From: Clitopilus passeckerianus
Lineage: Eukaryota > Basidiomycota > Agaricomycetes > Agaricales > Entolomataceae
DNA: 64,000 nt
Direction: 5' to 3'
Assembly (NCBI GenBank): GCA_944990035.1
Contig: CALYLX010000080.1
Span: 1 to 64,000, forward strand
Shown here: one piece after another, positions 1 through 11,620 of the stretch
Position numbering within the stretch: position 1 is the first letter of the stretch
How the letters are laid out: each line of letters starts with the position of its first letter
Translations under genes and position numbers: made by a program
Notes under the pieces: model-generated
The model's input: the letters and a program-made list of their open reading frames with translations, nothing else
Database searches by the model: none
Told to the model about the DNA's origin: nothing

Positions 1-69
1 CATTGTACTTCGTTCAGTTACGTATTGCTAAGGTTAATTGCGTCCTGTTACGAGAACTCATCAGCACCT
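1..69. other. Untrimmed Nanopore adapter and native barcode (not genomic)
   Basis: Positions 1-29 match the Oxford Nanopore ligation adapter. Positions 30-37 (AAGGTTAA) and 62-69 (CAGCACCT) are the native-barcode flanks. The 24 bases between them match my recollection of native barcode NB20. The telomere repeat starts immediately after. This is sequencing construct left on a terminal read. The identification is from memory and should be confirmed against the kit sequences. Confidence 0.95.
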
Positions 70-215
70 AAACCCTAAACCCTAAACCCTAAACCCTAAA
101 CCCTAAACCCTAAACCCTAAACCCTAAACCCTAAACCCTAACCCTAAACCCTAAACCCTAAACCCTAAACCTAAACCCTAAACCCTAAACCCTAAACCCT
201 AAACCCTAAACCCTA
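70..215. repeat. Telomere repeat array (CCCTAAA)n / (TTTAGGG)n
   Basis: About 20 tandem copies of the 7-mer CCCTAAA run toward the chromosome interior, with one CCCTAA variant near 136-141 and one CCTAAA variant near 169-175. The C-rich strand is on the + strand at the left end, as expected for a left telomere. The 7-nt plant-type unit differs from the TTAGGG reported for most fungi. Confidence 0.97.
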
Positions 216-1209
216 GCTTGTGCTGATTTGACCGGGGAGCTTTCTGTGCTTCTGGCACTTCTGTATCTGTCATTCCATCGAAAGGAGCACTGCACACTTA
301 TCCTTACGAACAAAGTTATAAAACCATTACCACGCGGAAGTAATCTCTATCCGTTTCAACCCGATCCATTTACACGAACACGCGGCAATGTGGGACTAGT
401 ACCTCAATAACCCTTTATTACTTTGCGTCGTGTTCTTTGGTGTAGGGAACCACTTTCAGGGTGAATGCTCGAGGTGATGACTAGCAAAAGTAGGTGGCAT
501 TGCATTTTTTATCACAGAACGCTATAGCGCAGCATGGACGTAAGTGACGACGGTAGGGAGCTCGATGAAAGAGCGGTGGTTGTGGCTATGTGAGTATTAC
601 TATATCCGGCCTCAGGGTTTGTTTGTACCACTCGGCAAGTCGGTAAAACTAGTCCGGCGATCAATTTTGAAGCTGTCCTGGTCCTGTTGCCATATTAGCG
701 TGACAAGCCGGCTACTGATGCGGCCCGGTGTGCGCCACGTTGATCTTCGTGAACGCGTCGTCAATGAGGGTTGGCGTCCATACTGGGCCTTGATGATGCC
801 ACGTTCTCATGTACTCGCTTCGTTTCTTGGTCTAATTAATTTAATTTCAATTTGAATGATATTATACGACACATGAGAACCGTAACTAAGCGAGGCGAAG
901 TGGTCGACGGGTGGGCTTAGGGATCCGCTCTCGAGGTGCTGGGTCCACTTCTGGGAGGACCGGATCCAACTTTTCGAAGGTCTGGGGGTTTCTCAAAAAT
1001 AAAATTGAAGTTACCGAGTCTCTGAAAGTAATAAATAACTCATGGAATTTGTATCAACCCTAAGTGCCAAACCACGAGGCGACGACGATCCTCGAGAAAG
1101 GAAATAAGAACGAAAGTATGAACATGAGGCAGCACGGACGTGTGACTCATGGTTTATTCGCAGGAGAGAGCGATAAGAAATACAGCGATGAGATAACAAT
1201 ACCGAACTT
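216..1209. other. Subtelomeric spacer, no supportable gene
   Basis: Only short frames are present. None shows a recognisable motif or joins to another frame through plausible splice sites. The right part may hold the 3' UTR of the minus-strand gene ending at 1210. Confidence 0.6.
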
Positions 1210-3512
1210 CTACCTCATCCGGCTCCATCCCTCCGCAACAGGATACGCATCTTTAATAGGCCACTTCAATCCGTCACGTTCATCTGCTCCCCATTGACTT
1301 CGAGCTTCCTGAGCCCACCTCCTCGCTTCTTCATTGTCGCTGTCTCCATCCCCATCCGCACTCTCGTCAACACTTGGTGGGTCATATCTCCGCTCGTCAC
1401 TCCTTGTATCACTGTCTTCATCGGGCAGAAGTTCCTCTTTCTCCTCCTTTCGTCGTGCCCAGCTGCCTTTGCGGGCGAGCCCTCCAATACCCGAGTCTGT
1501 AGTGACGAAACCTCTCTTGACGTTGAATCCTGCTTCGGCCTTATATTTCGCCTTCTCGAGCTTGGGTTGAAGGGCGTCCAGTCGAGCCTCGAGTTTGGGA
1601 TGTAGGGTATTGATGGTGCGCTGGAAAGACGCAGCCAGATTTTCGCCGTTTCGTGATAATGTGCTCCCGCCGAACGAGGCGTGCCGTGATGAGGTGCCAA
1701 ATGAATACTGGCTGGGTCCTCCCCTATCCTCGTCGTCACCGTCTTCAGATATAGTGGATGGCGTGGATTTGGCGGAGGCAGGAACAGAAAGGGAGGTAGA
1801 ACCCTTACGGTGACCTGGGTGTTGAGGTGGCTGGGTATTGTGACGAAGGGGAGATGGTGGAGGTGGATTACGAGAGTGGCGGTCGTCACTAAAAGGGCTA
1901 TCTTCCAACATTGAAGGCCCTGGGCTCAACACTTGCATGCTCTCTGGCCGCTTCTTCCTCCTCAAGGGAGGAGGCACCGGGGGTGGCAGTGATCGTTGAG
2001 AAGGGAGATGAAGTGATTTTGAACGGAAGACGCGAGCAGTAGGAGAGCTCTCAGCGTCTGATGAGGCCTTAGTATCTGTGAACGGCGAGAAGTGAGATTC
2101 AGGGGTAGGAGGGAACTGCGGGGGCAGAGGTGGTGGCTTTCGGTCAGGATGCGTAGGTGGCGGTGGTCGCCTCGAGGGAGAAACATCCGGGGACCGCGTA
2201 TAGGTCATAGCAGCACTGAATGGAGGATGCCGAGAAGAGCTTGGAAAAGATGGCGGAGTGGCGAGTGCAACTTGCTGTAGCGAGGAAACGGAGGGAGGTG
2301 GGGACGGGTCCTGCCGCTGGTGGTGATTGTGATACGTATTCCTCCTCCTTGGTAGCGGCGGCGCACGTTCCTCGTTAGACCTAGAAGAGGCGGTCGACCG
2401 AGGACCCGTATGGTAGCTGCTTCCAGAAGCGGATGGGGGGTGGTCAGTTCTTGCGAGTGGGAGGCGCCCTCGTTCCGCGGGGATTGCTGAAGGATTCGTA
2501 CTTCGGATATTCGTGCCTATTACTACAGATGAGCGCTCGATGGAAGCTCCAGCTAGGGAATATCCACCTGAAACGACAGAGCTGCTCTTGAGGACTTGCA
2601 TGACCCTCTCTTGCTCGAGCTGCTCTTCTGCCTTCTTGATCGCCTGCGCGGCTCTGCTAGCCTGCAGCGAATGCTTCATGAGAGTCGAGGTCACATGGGT
2701 TGGTTTTGCAGGGACCGGGGGTGGACCGCCAGAGCTGACAGCAGTCGACGAAGGTCTTGACGGCGATAAGGATCTGACATGAGGTGCTTTCGGTAACAGG
2801 ATGGTATTGTGTCGAGGTGGAGGGAGCATAGGCTGTGAAGAAGGCAGCCGAGTTTGGCTAGACGACGGCTTTCGCGGTGGTAACGGAGGCACCTTCAACG
2901 GCGAAGATGGGACCGAGTGCGTAGTCGACAGCTCCGATGTGCTTGCAGTAACAGCGAAAGGATTATGCTTTGAGCGTGCCGCGAACGGGTTGCCGCCGAA
3001 TTTTGAGTCAGGTGCAGGTGCCTGAGGAACCTGCTTCGAAGAGGAGGCCGGATGAGCTGCAATGGACTCAAAATTGGCGGGTGAGAGGAGCAACGAGTTG
3101 TGTGAACTTACCTTGAATGAAGGCCAGTGACCGATCTAGGTCTTTGCCGTTTTGAACGTGAACAACGAGCCGCAGCACAGCGAAAACTTGGCTGCCAGAT
3201 AAGGTTTCGTTCGGGCTCAAAGTCGGCGAGAAAAATCTCAGGATCTGGCGATAATTGGTCAGTAACATACACAGCCAATAGAACAGAACATACCGAGTCC
3301 AAAGTTCCGGGAAGAACATGCGAATACCGTCCCCTCAGCCAGCCTCGCAGCTCCCGAACACCGACCTGCAGGTTCTCATAATACGCGTCGTTGTGAGCCG
3401 ATTCTTGGCCGTCGTCGTCCGTCCAAGCGAGGTCTCGTAGGCTGCCAGTGTATGCGTCGTATTCGTCGTCGTTCAAAGCCGATGCATGGAGAAGAAGCGG
3501 TCTGGTTGACAT
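1210..3512 (-). CDS. Proline-rich protein with NPF motifs, 732 aa
   Basis: Exons on the minus strand are 3512-3294, 3244-3112 and 3056-1210, with clean GT-AG introns and an open frame throughout. The first ~115 residues are a compact helical region that includes the run SPTLSPNETLSG and ends in FIQ. Next come two NPF tripeptides (GGNPF, KHNPF), the ligand of EH domains. Then follow several hundred residues of low complexity rich in Pro and Ser with many PxxP motifs, as in SH3 ligands. The C-terminal part has a possible amphipathic helical stretch (HPKLEARLDALQPKLEKAK) and an acidic tail. NPF and PxxP motifs are typical of endocytic or actin-patch adaptors; that role is inference. The ATG at 3512 is the first in frame, but an upstream 5' exon is possible because the frame is open for about 30 more bases. 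Confidence 0.8.
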
Positions 3513-3934
3513 GGAGCAATCGCTACAAGCTTCGGCGAGGTCGTGTTCCAACTCGTGGTCGTCGTGAGGTCATCAGAATCAAACACGAGCAAACACCAAG
3601 GAGCCCGGCCAGTGCGGCCACTATGAGTCAAGCCTACCTGACACATCGCCATCGGGTCATCTACCGTGCTCAGCGCTAGTAACAGCGAGCAGTGAACTTT
3701 TGACGTTCATGAAGGAGAGAAATATATTGGTCGGCCCACATTTATTTTATATCAGTCACGTCTGAGAATATACCATGTGTACAGCTGATCTGGCATGGTT
3801 CCTGAGGATCAAACCCGGGAGCTAAACCCCTTCGCGACATGACTGACATTTATAGTCGATGGTGGACCTAAAGGTGATGTTACAATTGTATTTAACGAGC
3901 TTCAATGGTTGAAAGCGGACTATTCCTCGGAAAA
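3513..3934. other. Intergenic region, convergent or promoter sequence
   Basis: This holds the probable promoter and 5' UTR of the proline-rich gene and the 3' end of the DAHP synthase gene. No reading frame is supportable. Confidence 0.5.
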
Positions 3935-6785
3935 TTATTTGGTTTGCGAAGTAAAACGTCCACCCAGCTCGCGATATAGCACGTCCCTCTCGCCTGCACC
4001 AATACCCCGATGCCCCATCTTGAAATAGTTGGAAATGAGGAAGGCAACGTCTGCGAAAATGATTAGGGCAGGAACGAGAGAGTAAGGCTAAAAAGACTTA
4101 CCAAGACTCTGCTCGAAATTCAAGCGAGGATCACAGAAAGACTACGAACAATGAGCATGTGCGGTTGCACTTGGGTGAAAACTTACCTGATAACGAAGAC
4201 CCAATTCATCTTCGCCAAGTTCCATACTGCCACCAACACATTCCGTCACGCTGAACCCTTCGTCGTTGAATTCTCCAGTGAACTCAAGGCTTACCCCTCC
4301 AAGACGAGATCCGCACTCGTTGTGGATACGCAGGCAAGCTGTGAGCTCGCTAATAATGGTGCCGAAGTGACGGGTCTTGAGGCCACTAGAGGAGGTCTGC
4401 GTACTGCAAGAGGGTCAGAATCCTGATAACCAGTTGAAACGATGCAAGACTTACTTCCCATGCATGGGATCGCATATCCACGCAACCGGATGTTCTGACT
4501 TTTGAACGGCACCGATGTGGCCAGCGAGGTGGTCGTCGATCTGGTGTCCATCCATTCAGAAAAAGGACTATTTTTGGTGAATGGTGCATACCTTGCTAGC
4601 GCCGTAACGTGTAATCAGAGTAACTCGGCCACCCTCCTTGTCAGGATTGACGACTATGAATACCCATTGAGCTGTGATTCAAGGATGACACCAGAGCCGA
4701 AACTTACTATTCAACAGGGAAACCAAATCGTCGCCTCCCATTGACGGGCCGACTTTGATTCCAATGGGATTCCGTATTCCTCGGAAGTACTCAACGTGAG
4801 CACCATCCAGTTGCCTTGTACGATCACCGATCCAAAGGAAGTGCGCTGCGGTATTGTAGTGCGCCTTGGGCTTGGACTCCTTCGAAGATTCAGAAGGTCC
4901 ACTCGAGGCGGGAATATTGAACTCCCTAGTGAGAGCCTCCTCGTAGTTGAGCATGAGACCTTCATGACTGATTGAAGATCAGAACCAAGATGAAGCCCGA
5001 GAATACCATTAAGGAGACCAACCTGGTATAGAAGTCGACCTCTCCTAGCGTTCCGCGTCCACCTCCACGTTCGAAAGGGGTGGGAGCAGAGGCACCAATC
5101 GTCGTGCTGAAGTCCAGCGCATCCGAAAGGCCATCCAGAATATGGGTAAATTCGCTTCTATAAAGGGACATCTGGTCAGTAACAGTTACGAGTTGAGATA
5201 CGGCGTAGGAATGTCGAGGACGATGGAGAAGAAACAAGCTGTAAGAAGTATGAAATGTGCAATAGGAAAGCAAATGAAGGACGCCGATCGCTATTGAAGC
5301 AGGTGGTAAGACTAGCTGGGGAGAGAAATTCGGCAGCGAACAAGAGCCGACAACCTCAATGTAAAGGATAGGAGTAGGTGCACGGTATATACGGCCTACC
5401 CGGCTAGAGGTCGTGAATGAAAGAAGAAAGAAAAGGAACGTGACTATGGACCTAAAGTGCACGTCTAATGCAGCTCGCATAGGTACCACCCAAACGAGAG
5501 GTGAATGAGAGCATATGCGGAAAGAATTAGCTCACCGTAACTCATTGCTGCGAACATGCTCCAAGCTCCAAGCTCGAGGATGATTGAGCTGGAGAGACGC
5601 GAAACCTGAAGTTAGCAGGCTACGGAGATAGTTCAACGTTGTTGTTGAGTGGAAATATGCGCTGGATGGAAGACATTAGCATTAGAGGGTCAGAGAGGTG
5701 AAATATTGATGTATCTCACCTCAGTAGACGTTCCGGATTCGGTGTACGGTCGGATTGGTCCAGGCTAATGGTTAAATGGTCAATATATGCGCCTATAATG
5801 GGGGCGTAAGGCATACCCGTTGACATTGTCACCTCTGAAGTCGTCTTAATATCCGTTTTTGTGCCAGAAAATATCAGAGGAACGAACCTGAAGCTCAATA
5901 CCTCCTTCGTCGTGCCGTCTGGCTGCTTAATCTTCTCGATATTGCTACTTCTAGGTTTTGCATATTGCCCGGCAATGCGCCCTATTCGCACCTGGCGAGG
6001 CAACGACGGTAAATAACGGATCGGTATTATGAGGAATGAATGAAAAGTGAGGTAGAGGCTCGCTGCCATCGGAAAGGTAGTTCGTGGATGGACAAAGCGT
6101 GACTTACGACCGGAATTCGTGCGCCCCAAATCAGAATGAGGGAGAAGGACAGGATGAGTCCAATCTTAGCGGAGATATTTTCCTATGGCAACCTTCAGTC
6201 AATAAACCTAAATAATGGAAGGCTGGACGTACATGCGTGCAGGCATCGAAGCTTTCCGCACAGTCTCCGGCATGAAGAAGAAAAGCTTCGTTTTGCTGGA
6301 CAAGGCTAATTTGGTGACGGAGCCTCTCGATCTGCAGAAAATGTGTGAGTTTATCGGGAAGAGTGGAGGACGAAGGCACACGGAAGGCGGAATGAGCGGG
6401 CCTTCAAGGAAAGAATAAGGCGGAAATTGTCCGACAAAGGTGAGTTACAGATATTCCAGGGTAAACTCTTACCTCTGATGGAGTAACAAGAGGCGGGAGC
6501 GTGCTGATCTTGGAAAGGACCCTGCCAAATACTCATGAACAAGCGTCGTGGTCGAAGGCCAAAAGCTAAAGCTTACTTTGAAAGGTGCTGCTCGTCAGGA
6601 TAGCTCACGTCCTGTTACACGTAAACACCTATTGAATAAGCTTTCAAGAACAAAAATTCCAAGTAGCCGACCTGGGCGATTGGCTTGGATTTCCAGGACG
6701 ATGGTGACCAGGTGTTGCCACTGTCACCGCCAGTGACCGGGTCATCGATCTTGGTGGGAGCATTCGGGGCGTTTTCGGCTGTCAT
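3935..6785 (-). CDS. Class II 3-deoxy-D-arabino-heptulosonate-7-phosphate synthase, 526 aa
   Basis: It catalyses condensation of phosphoenolpyruvate and erythrose 4-phosphate, the first step of the shikimate pathway. I resolved 16 exons: 6785-6672, 6611-6577, 6521-6473, 6331-6233, 6182-6108, 5991-5888, 5834-5817, 5764-5720, 5661-5536, 5157-5023, 4967-4708, 4653-4592, 4540-4455, 4403-4187, 4141-4102 and 4050-3935. The total is 1,581 nt in one frame. Family landmarks occur in order: [10 protein letters not shown] near residue 30, GDCAESFD (~88), GQYAKPRSS (~132), [27 protein letters not shown] (~312), [26 protein letters not shown] (~397), ECVGGSMEL and a C-terminal [12 protein letters not shown]. 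Length fits the plant/bacterial class II type. No transit peptide is evident. Exon 7 is only 18 nt, and the intron before exon 10 is 378 nt, far longer than the rest. Neighbours are not shikimate genes. Confidence 0.95.
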
Positions 6786-7506
6786 TTCGGTGTCTTTTTC
6801 TGTGTTTGACGCTGAGCGTAGTGGCCGGCAAGTGGCTAGGGTCGTCGCTCGATGACGATGATAATGAAGGTTCGAATCAGAGGCGGGAAAATGTGCAAAC
6901 GGGGGTAACACGCGATCGGTGATCGGACCTCGGATTTTCTTCAAGTATGGAAGTTCCCGAGGCTTAGCCGATGCAACGTGGTTTAGCCAGTGCCTTGAGG
7001 GTGTCTTCGATTTACTTGTCAAGATGTCAATGCTCGAGCATTCCGCCAGTCAGGACTGAATGTTGAGCCATCATCAAACACTAATACGTGGAATCTGGTC
7101 TCTGCTCGGCTTGTTATGTCTCCGCGTGCCAGAAAACATACTGCTTTTGGGCACACCACCCTGGAAGAACGGGGACACAGATCTGGCCATTCTCCCTCTT
7201 AATCTCCTGGGGACCGAAAGGGTCGACACCCGCGGCGGATGGAACTCTAGAAACAAACAACTGACGCAGAATACCCACGCAAGGTTACAGATCCACCAAA
7301 TATACTCCTTTACGTCCCTGCGAAGATCCAGTCTCGTCCATGGAGATTCTTTGGCCTTGTTCTATGGAGGGCCGGCAGTCCACAGCGCATAAAGTCAGAC
7401 GGCTTGGCCTTCTCATCTCAGATTGAATTGCATAACGGCCCCATTTAAGAACACCCCAGTCGTCAGAAGGTCCTGTCTTCGCCTCTTCGTTTCCTTCGCC
7501 CTCGCC
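6786..7506. promoter_or_regulatory. Divergent promoter region
   Basis: About 720 bp separate the divergently transcribed DAHP synthase and ICMT-like genes, so both promoters should lie here. No conserved coding stretch is visible. The frames inside are short and carry no motif. Confidence 0.5.
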
Positions 7507-8309
7507 ATGTCGCTTGCAAGGATAACTCTTATCTGCGTCCAAGCTGTCGCCAACCAAATGGCCTTCACTCCTCCGAATCCGACCCAGCAAAAGCAACGGT
7601 ACCACACGGAAGAGCCTTTCATTCTACAGGTTGCTCCATATATCTTTCGAGTATGTATCCACCTCGTTAGCCTCAAACCTCCTCTCACTGTCATTTACAG
7701 GCTCAAGGTCTTATTGCATGGGTATCGGCTGCGACCGAACTGCTGATGTACCTTATCCTCGCACTACCTTCAACCTATCTCTCGCACCCCGTGGCTGGCT
7801 TCATCTTGAAGGGGCTAACGACCTCCCAGATATGCATTACGCCAGCGTTTTTGCTGGGGGTCATGCTGGTCATTGTCGGTACTCTAATCCGACTTGACTG
7901 TTTTCGCGCTCTGGGCCCATTCTTCACCTTCGATCTCACCGTGCATCCGTCCCATTCACTCATCACCACGCGCTGTTACTCTTTCGTCCGCCACCCAGCT
8001 TATACGGGCTCCCTCCTCACCGTTCTGGGCCTTTCGCTCTCCCACATGACCTCCTCGTCGTGGCTCACAGAATACGGCCCTGCCTCCTGGATTGGTTCTT
8101 GTCCACATACGATCACCTTGGGTGCCATTCCTGCCGTTCACGGCAGCATCATTGGCGCAATCGTCGCCATAATTTGGTTTTCGTGGTCCTTGTGTGTCGG
8201 GATCAGTCGTGCTCGCGCTGAGGATCAGCAGATGAAGAAGCTATTTGGGCCTGAATGGGAAGCGTATGCCAACGAAGTTCGATGGTGGTTCGTTCCTGGA
8301 CTCCTATGA
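7507..8309 (+). CDS. ICMT-like isoprenylcysteine carboxyl methyltransferase, 250 aa
   Basis: Two exons, 7507-7650 and 7701-8309, give 250 aa. The protein is very hydrophobic with several membrane segments. The C-terminal half carries the family signature: RHPAYTGSL near residue 145 and, around residue 218, RARAEDQQMKKLFGPEWEAY, ending in WWFVPGLL. ICMT enzymes methylate the prenylated C-terminal cysteine of CaaX proteins in the endoplasmic reticulum, using S-adenosylmethionine. Basidiomycete genomes carry several ICMT-like copies, so this need not be the housekeeping enzyme. The start is the first ATG that gives a hydrophobic N-terminus; the frame is open for 84 nt upstream. Confidence 0.9.
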
Positions 8310-9497
8310 TAGTGAGCGAATATACTTTTGACTCCACATCCATCCGTACTGACTATACTTTCTGTCAGCTTTGACATTTGATGCCTTGGTTTCTGGAAAA
8401 CTTTTACGAGCTCCCACATGATATACGAACTAGGCTAGACCAAATATTGCGCAGGAACTCTTGTCTCGATTAGACGATACTTCACGATTCTGTAGTCGTC
8501 CGTGGACTTTGTAGATTGGAATCGTTAGATTTATTAGATTGGTGTTCTGAAATTAGAGACCGAAGAGACGCATGACGCGAAGACTCGCATCATCTCTTAC
8601 GACCAAATATTCAGGGATTCGGCCGATTCCCTTCAATCTCTGGGAACTTTGCGGTTTAGCACGGTTGTCAATGTACATCGGCAACTTCCCGTCGCATTTC
8701 CACCGAGAATGGTGCGCCTATTCCATTTATCCTGCTTCCTGACCCTGCGGGACGAGGGATTGATTATGCCGGAGCTTTTGTGCTGCGAGAATTTGAAAGC
8801 CGCTTGACAGGATCTTTCCGTGGAAGATCGCACGTCCTCATATAATTCTTTGAATTTGCATAATTGCCGTGGCAAGTCAACAAGGGTGTGTTCATTAGCC
8901 ATTCTGAGGCACGATAATGACGTTGACGGAAGCATTTTCAATTCGACTCGAGGGTGAAAATTTGATCAGAAAGTGTCGATCTCTCGAGCCCTAAAATTTA
9001 CACACGACGCACACATGACCTCAACACAATCAGTGTGAGAAGTGTTTGTGGAAGGCAATCCGCAGCCGCAGAACGTTCCCAAAAAACTAGATTGCGGCGA
9101 TAGCTGACGAGGCCACGTACTGAGTCACCATACGACTAACAAGGAAATAGCCGGAAGCCTAAGAGTTTGAAGGGCACAAAGTATCATAAAGTCCATGACC
9201 TCGTGCAAGGGTTTATCCGACAAGCTGCCTTTCCTACATTGGCTTTGAAGTTCATCCTTACACGTTTGTTCTCACCCCAGATTCATTCGCGCTGCCCGAT
9301 GTGATTACTGGCATAGCATCATGATGAATCCCGCACAAGAATCGACGCTTCTCTGAGATTGCAGACATTCCACTAGATTTGGTGAGATAACGAGCATCGT
9401 CAGGGGAGCCTTTGACAAACTGACGACACAAATGTATAAGAAATAATAATGAGTTCATTACGACGTAAATCTATAACAAAGGCGTAATGAATCCAAT
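8310..9497. other. Intergenic region between convergent genes
   Basis: This 1.2-kb stretch lies between the 3' ends of the ICMT-like and F-box genes. It contains only short frames without motifs, and I see no RNA gene or repeat. Confidence 0.5.
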
Positions 9498-11620
9498 CTA
9501 TGCTACTTTCCACGCCCACAGTGGTCCCATAGGATCTCCCCTTGTACTAAAGCAGGAGGTTAGAACATTGCTATGTTGAGAGCCTGCCGGAACTTACTGT
9601 GCAGCGCCAGTCCAGTAACCTGAGAACATGCCTTGTCAGTTGCTCCTCTAGTAATAGAAGGATAGATTGATTACCTAGATACCCTAACGCAGATCCTATA
9701 CCGCCGACTTGAATAGCCTCAGTGTGAAACCTGGGCTCATCGGTATCGTGATCACAGATTGTCTTCGTGTTCATAATTAGAATTGACCGTCCCTCGAATT
9801 GGAGTAAAGAACGTACTGTAGACCACCTCACAGCGCCACAGGTCAACATCTGGACAGTGCCAGTCATGTGCCTCGCAACCTGAGATTGTTGGTCGTAGAA
9901 TGAATCCCCTTCAAAATGTATAACGGGAAGCCGCCACACGAGGTCGTTAAGTGCGAAAGTAGAATTGGGAGGTGGTCGGAAATGCTTTGGACGTTGAGGA
10001 GGGGGAGAATACTTGACGACACGAAGAGCCATGGGAAATACCCGTGCCGCCTCTTCAAGGGGTTCTGTCACGGAGGGATCACGGTTAAGCTGGAGAGAGA
10101 TATCAGCAGGATGCCTTTCCCCGTGAGAGTTGAAGGAACCTACGTTCTGCACTGTTGAGACTTGAGCGTTAGAACAGCTATAGCTGCAGTGAACGGTGCG
10201 GTGCGAAATAACACCACTCACGAATTAGGTCACGGTAATCCAGCCAGCAAACACAACGCCTATGGAAGGATTAGCTAAGGAAATCGTTGATATAAGGATA
10301 ACGAACCTCCATTGACCTTCGACACCTGCCCAGTCCCAACCTAGAACACTTGTCCTATTGCTATCGTCAACCTCGACAGGCAGACTTGAGATATCCGCGC
10401 GGGGAGATGGCTCCTCTGTAGTCCTATCCAGGCCGATCATACCACCCTCACCAGACATCCAGACCTCAGCGAGGGAGCGAAGTGTCTCGGCTCCGGGAGC
10501 ACATCCAATCCTTCCCAGTTCGAGCGCGATGCTACCGAATCTCTTGTTTCTGTGTGGATGGGATTCGAGTTCTAGTGCCCCCGACAGGTCGCGCATATTA
10601 GCTTCTACGACGATTCGTACCGAGGCAAGATACTCGTAGTCCGGAACCACATCATGAGGACGGTCTGTCAGTGGAATGAAGGCTCCTAGTTGAAATGGTA
10701 AAAGAACACTCGGTGAAGTGTCGGACAAGAAGATACTGACCGGAAGCGTCCCTAAGGTCAATTGCATACGCCAGCGATGCTTCATGAAAGTCGGGGAGGA
10801 AAGGCCCCCAGGCACGTTTCCGAGTTAGGTATGGGAGGTTGTATACCCGTCTACGTGCGAAAACACGAGCGATAAGTTTCGCATCTGGGCTGGTTGGTAG
10901 AGATTGGTTCAATGTCCGTTCCACGATAGGCTCTAGGCCTCGGAGGAAAACGAGTTGCATGAATAGTTGGCGCTCCTGCTCGTCAACACCGTGAAGATTG
11001 GGCCGGAAGAGGTAACGATCTGCAAGGCAACTAGGGTAAGAGCACCCTGGGATGCAGTCATAGGACTCCCGAGTCCCGTGAAGAAATACTCGTTCCACCC
11101 AAGCCGAGTTCAGCGAATGTAGCTTGTCTTCGATTAACGAGTCTGGGAGCCAGATGTGTAAACCTTGTGATAGGGAGGAGGAGCAAAGCGGACGAGTAAT
11201 AAGGGGAGGAAGGAGGAGATATTCTGGGTCAACGGGAACCAGTTTGGCGAATGGAGATGTTGTGTTGACGACGGAGATTATTTCAGATAGGGCTTTGACC
11301 CTATCTTTCACTGTGGATTCTTTACCGCTGTTCAAATCCGAGAGTGTCCGCTGCGCCTCCATACGCAGTTTGAATTGTCCCTTCCAATCGAAATCAGAAG
11401 TCCCGTCTCCTGAGCACCATCCGCAGAAGCAGCCGGGATCATCAAATGTGGTAAGAAAGACGGAATGCCATAGGTGAGAGTCGTCCGAGTTATATATTAC
11501 GTTGAAGAAATGTCGACAGGTTCTGGCCAAGCCAGCAATCACTTCGGGGAAGCCGTGTTGAGCTGCTTGAAGGAGCACTTGTTCGACAACTTCAAGAGGT
11601 AAGCTGTATATCCCGGCCAT
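9498..11620 (-). CDS. F-box protein, 596 aa
   Basis: Seven exons: 11620-10741, 10685-10307, 10259-10222, 10151-9817, 9762-9675, 9619-9598 and 9546-9498. They give 1,791 nt with frame kept at every junction. The N-terminus reads MAGIYSLPLEVVEQVLLQ followed by a Trp/Leu-rich helical stretch (TCRHFFNV...LWHSVF), an F-box pattern. F-box proteins recruit substrates to SCF ubiquitin ligases. The long C-terminal region has short blocks RCVCWLDYRDLI, GGIGSALGYLGYWTGA and a final MGPLWAWK. I believe these recur in a basidiomycete F-box family whose substrates are unknown. An acceptor-like CAG lies directly before the ATG, so a 5' exon is possible. The upstream frame (11680-11790) has an in-frame stop. 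Confidence 0.85.

Noticed and set aside
1266..1889. 207-residue frame overlapping the proline-rich gene
   Set aside because: Same strand, shifted frame within the spliced 627-codon exon; composition is a shadow of the Pro/Ser-rich coding sequence.
3770..3840. tRNA-like stretch on the minus strand (GGTTTAGCTC...GGGTTTGATCCTC)
   Set aside because: A T-loop-like part is present, but I could not pair an acceptor stem or anticodon arm.
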